Under the pieces are notes generated by a model, which was not told the origin of the DNA, searched no databases, and saw only the letters and a list, made by a program, of their open reading frames with translations. From positions 2,699-37,517 of the forward strand of contig MU647530.1 in the NCBI GenBank assembly GCA_026770585.1: a stretch of DNA of 34,819 nucleotides. The letters run 5' to 3'. The DNA comes from Baffinella frigidus. Taxonomy: Eukaryota > Cryptophyceae > Cryptomonadales > Baffinellaceae. Position 1 is the stretch's first letter; each line of letters opens with the position of its first letter. Both the position numbers and the translations under genes were made by a program. Positions 32,187 through 34,819 of this stretch are shown here, piece after piece.

Positions 32187-33479
32187 ATGTCCACCACCGC
32201 CCCCGGTGGGAGCAAAGGCTACATGGCGACAATGGACGCTGGGTCTGAATTGTTGGACAGGTGTTACTCCGAGCAGGAGGTACATGCGGCGTTTCTCGCG
32301 ATGGTCGAATACACAGCAAGTGGTGTCAGTTGCCCGAATGAAACTGCGCTCGTGGTAGTCGACGCGATGTGGGATGTGATGCACGTGCTTACGAGCGATT
32401 ACGTGTGGGGGGGTGGGCCTGCGCATTTGGTCAACGCGGTTCTGAAGTTGCACGTCGAACACTTCATGTCCGACCTGCTCATCAACACGGAACCTTTGAA
32501 GTCGTTGCGAGAGAGTCCGAGTGTGGCCAACTTCGTTGCATCATACATGGACCGGCTTGAAGACCCGGGCTTCCAGAGAATCCTACGCGCCTACATCTAC
32601 GCGTTCCCCGAGTCAGCCAACATGCCACCGGACACATGGGCGCAACCGGACGAGCTCCAAAGCACGTTGCACATGTGCATCGTGCAAGACATTCCGCTGG
32701 TCGTGATGAAGACACTTCTCGAAGGTGGTTTGCGAGTGGACCCGGTCAACCGCTTCGGAGAAACACCTCTCATGCTTGCGATGGCGCTGGTCACGGGGGT
32801 CCAGTCACTGGTCAAGATACAACAACTTCTCGACTATGGCGCGGACATCGGAGTATTTGACCGCGAATTCCAGAACCCGCTTCACCTGGCTGTGTCGGCT
32901 GGGAACGTCCGCGCACTGCGCGCGATGCTCGGTGCACGACATGACCGGCTCGCGGCATCGGCATCGTTGACGCACGCGACAAGACTTCGCAAGACTGGCC
33001 CCATGAGTCGCGATCCCCTGCACATGCCCGACGAGAACAACGAAACGGCGCTCTCACTCGCTGTCGGGCACGTCAATCTGAATTACAAGGCGCGGAAGCA
33101 CATGATCGACATGCTGTTGGAGGCCGGCGCGGACGCCGATTGCGACCTCGACCACGAGGCGCGCATCGCGGCTGCTCTTTCGATCGACCACCGGACGTGC
33201 GGGGCACTCCCGTGTTACGGCATGATCAATGTCTACGATCAGACGTACTTGGAAGATGACAGCTTTGTCATGTCCATACAAGTACGCAAGGACATCTACT
33301 ACACCACTGCACTGGTGAATCTCAGCCTCGTGCTCCAGTGCGTCGACCGGAGCGAGAGCGTGCTGCCTCCGGTGGAGATGACCTCGTTCGACCTCGAGAT
33401 GGTGTTCCTTCGGTGCATGGCGCAGCAGTTCGACTTCGCGGGTGGAGCGGGGGTCGATGGCGTAGATTTTGACCTGTAG
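32187..33479 (+). CDS. Ankyrin-repeat protein, 5' part before in-frame TAG
   Basis: The 430-aa protein starts at ATG 32187, about 110 bases after a TGGCACGTGA element. The N-terminal 150 residues are helical and of unknown type. Ankyrin-like units follow at about residues 150-250: STLHMCIVQDIPLVVMKTLLEGG, TPLMLAMALVTG...QQLLDYGAD and NPLHLAVSAGNVRALRAMLGA. Another lies at about 280-315 (TALSLAVGHVNL...DMLLEAGADAD). The frame stops at TAG (33477-33479) but stays open and clearly coding for another 513 bases. The protein may therefore be truncated, read through or spliced. In complete form it would be an ankyrin adaptor with an F-box-like end, as in poxvirus-type ankyrin proteins that recruit host ubiquitin ligases. 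Confidence 0.75.
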   Translation: MSTTAPGGSKGYMATMDAGSELLDRCYSEQEVHAAFLAMVEYTASGVSCPNETALVVVDAMWDVMHVLTSDYVWGGGPAHLVNAVLKLHVEHFMSDLLINTEPLKSLRESPSVANFVASYMDRLEDPGFQRILRAYIYAFPESANMPPDTWAQPDELQSTLHMCIVQDIPLVVMKTLLEGGLRVDPVNRFGETPLMLAMALVTGVQSLVKIQQLLDYGADIGVFDREFQNPLHLAVSAGNVRALRAMLGARHDRLAASASLTHATRLRKTGPMSRDPLHMPDENNETALSLAVGHVNLNYKARKHMIDMLLEAGADADCDLDHEARIAAALSIDHRTCGALPCYGMINVYDQTYLEDDSFVMSIQVRKDIYYTTALVNLSLVLQCVDRSESVLPPVEMTSFDLEMVFLRCMAQQFDFAGGAGVDGVDFDL

Positions 33480-33992
33480 TTCACCGTGACGGACACACAC
33501 GGCTTTCAAACAAAGGTCGTGAGCTATACAGACCCGCGCGCCGACTACAAGATCGCGATCCGCTTTCCGAAGGGACCCGTCGCGAGTGTAAGGTGGACTG
33601 AGACCAGAATCGAAAGGCGGCACACACTTGCCCATAAAGCGGTGCTGTGCGACTGTCCTACACTGCGGAGGCAAATGATTCTTCTGGCACGGCCACTGTG
33701 CAACCCTCTGGTCAAGTGTGATAGGGGGTGGACGGCCTTGGAGACAATGGAGAGGAGGACGGCGGGTGCGACGGCGGAGGTGCGCTGGCAGGACAAGCGC
33801 CTGCTCATGAACATGCGCAAGGACCACGACGAGATGTTGGTGTACATCCACCGCGACGCACTCCTCTTCGGTACTACAACCGATCAGCTTGCATCCATCG
33901 AGGATAATGAGTCCTACAAGAAGCCCCTGTCAACTTCACCGTTTCATCGTCTCTCTGACGACGTCTGTAGGACCATCCTTAGCTTCATCTAG
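33480..33992 (+). pseudogene. Continuation of the ankyrin gene after TAG, with F-box-like C-terminus
   Basis: This block is in the same frame as the ankyrin gene and starts directly after its TAG. No ATG appears for nearly 200 bases. Codon use and translation look genuinely coding for 170 codons, with an ankyrin-like segment (PLVKCDRGWTALETMERR). The last 15 residues, FHRLSDDVCRTILSFI, follow the L-x-D/E-x-(x)-x-x-I-L pattern of the minimal C-terminal F-box found in ankyrin adaptors of large viruses. This suggests one gene interrupted by a single nonsense codon, or suppressed by readthrough. A sequencing error is also possible. Confidence 0.6.
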
Positions 33993-34104
33993 ACAGCTTC
34001 ATCTAGACAGCTTCAACTAGGCTAAGCTCCAGTAAACACTACAAACAATACCCGTGCGTGTGCTCTCTGCCCTCTGTGTCAACACCCGCATGCTGTGGTC
34101 TCTC

Positions 34105-34120
34105 TATCCCTTAAGTGACA
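34105..34120. other. TATCCCTTAAGTGACA, matching the 29003/29106 palindrome arms
   Basis: Fifteen of these bases are the exact reverse complement of 29092-29106, and they match the left arm at 29003 apart from one or two bases. It may be a recognition or border sequence of a mobile element. Confidence 0.5.
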
Positions 34121-34136
34121 GATGTTGAGCTGGTTC

Positions 34137-34328
34137 TTACAAAATCATTATTATTAGTGGACTCATCAGCACTACCGACACCAGCAACGACACCATCGCT
34201 CGTATGAACTCTGTCGCTACTGTACCAATGCGCGACAACCTCATTGTCGTGCTACTGCCGCTGACGTACACATCTTCGTTCGTTAAATATAACCTCGGTC
34301 GCAATGAACAAGTCCGACCCCCTCCCAT
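34137..34328 (-). CDS. Possible small C-terminally anchored membrane protein
   Basis: The 63-aa frame starts at ATG 34328 and ends in a strong hydrophobic segment (FIRAMVSLLVSVVLMSPLIIMIL) immediately before the stop, the layout of a tail-anchored protein. The first 40 residues are basic. No TATA box of the usual type is seen at the right distance. Two short plus-strand frames overlap the region (34204-34461 and 34304-34489), so the coding strand is uncertain. Confidence 0.3.
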   Translation of the reverse strand: MGGGRTCSLRPRLYLTNEDVYVSGSSTTMRLSRIGTVATEFIRAMVSLLVSVVLMSPLIIMIL

Positions 34329-34427
34329 GGATCAACACCAACGTAGCGTCGAAGCAAGCACTCCATGCCACATACCGCATCGTGACATCCATGTCACTCG
34401 AGGGAGCTGGCGATTGTTCCTCGAGGT

Positions 34428-34590
34428 CCGTAGACAGCTTCATCAAGACAGCTTCATATAGACAGCTTCATCTAGACAGCTTCATCTAGACAGCTTCATC
34501 TAGACAGCTTCATCTAGACAGCTGTATCTAGATGAAGAACTGTCTGGATGAAGCATTGTCTAGATGAAGCACTGTCTAGATGAAGCACTG
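34428..34590. repeat. 14-nt CTAGACAGCTTCAT array followed by its inverted copies
   Basis: About six copies of GACAGCTTCATCTA (34432-34523) are followed by about four copies of the reverse complement form GTCTAGATGAAGCACT (34530-34590). The halves face each other and can form a large hairpin. Three further direct copies lie at about 33981-34017, after the stop of the ankyrin continuation. Confidence 0.85.
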
Positions 34591-34709
34591 TACAGGCGAG
34601 GGTGTGGGGGCGTGGGTTTATGTGTGTGTGTGGTGCAAGTAAACCGAAGATGGGTCTCTCAACGACGCCCATGTGCACACTGGAATGCTCCCACGATTTT
34701 ATTAGAGAT

Positions 34710-34819
34710 ATCACACCTCACTCACCCACCCACCACGGGTGGGCACGGGTCCCACCCACCACGGGCCACCACGGGTGGGCACGGGTCCCACCCACCACGG
34801 GTGGGCACGGGTCCCACCC
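34710..34819. repeat. Tandem CCCACCACGGGTGGGCACGG units at window end
   Basis: Short GC-rich repeats containing the palindrome CCCACC...GGTGGG run to the end of the window, so the extent of the array is not known. Confidence 0.9.

Noticed and set aside
33054-33851. 265-aa minus-strand open frame across the TAG of the ankyrin gene
   Set aside because: It is rich in His, Val and Arg as expected for antisense of GC-rich genes. The plus strand shows ankyrin motifs on one side and an F-box-like end on the other.

Overview
The window looks like part of a large double-stranded DNA virus of a single-celled eukaryote, or a copy of one integrated in a protist chromosome. The best single piece of evidence is a spliced gene at 23791-24569. 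It encodes the N-terminal ATPase part of a herpesvirus/mirusvirus-type packaging terminase, with a PRRxGKT Walker A loop. Around it are probable virion genes, including a very long spliced gene at 5549-10741 that is the best candidate for the major capsid protein. There is also a dense set of membrane proteins. Eukaryote-like genes are mixed in: a Snf7-like ESCRT-III protein, a TALE-type homeodomain protein, MORN and ankyrin proteins, a zinc finger/HNH protein and a GxxExxY-type nuclease. GT-AG introns, TATA boxes and no bacterial-style operons point to eukaryotic expression. I favour a mirusvirus-like (Duplodnaviria) assignment, but family and host are inferences. A 35-base N run at 12653-12687 shows this is an assembled scaffold.

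Layout. 1-1436: two nuclease-like genes. 1450-3930: minisatellites and two unrecognised minus-strand genes. 4089-5189: a polytopic membrane protein, divergent from the capsid candidate (four exons, two frame switches). 10912-12551: small genes around a CACGTG-rich divergent promoter. 12762-16077: a signal-peptide membrane protein and two plus-strand virion candidates. 16273-19640: four minus-strand membrane-protein genes in a row, partly derived from one another. 19824-24569: a helical structural candidate, the ESCRT-III-like gene, another structural candidate and the terminase 5' part. 24932-28823: an AT-richer pair of overlapping unknown genes. 29123-33992: MORN, ankyrin and homeodomain genes with a palindrome-rich gene-free zone. 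33993-34819: repeats and perhaps one very small gene.

Two promoter classes can be seen. One has TATA-like boxes (TATATAAG, TATTTAAG, TATAAAAG), often only 30-35 nt upstream of the ATG, in front of probable structural and membrane genes. The other has TGGCACGTGA (E-box-like) elements, singly or in regular arrays, mostly between divergent genes. Nearly every intergenic space, and some introns and coding regions, carries its own minisatellite.

If the reading is right, the genes combine into a virion programme: capsid candidate, terminase and other structural proteins, a membrane-protein set for an envelope, and an ESCRT-III-like protein that could assist membrane remodelling or budding. The homeodomain, ankyrin/F-box-like and MORN proteins would act on the host.
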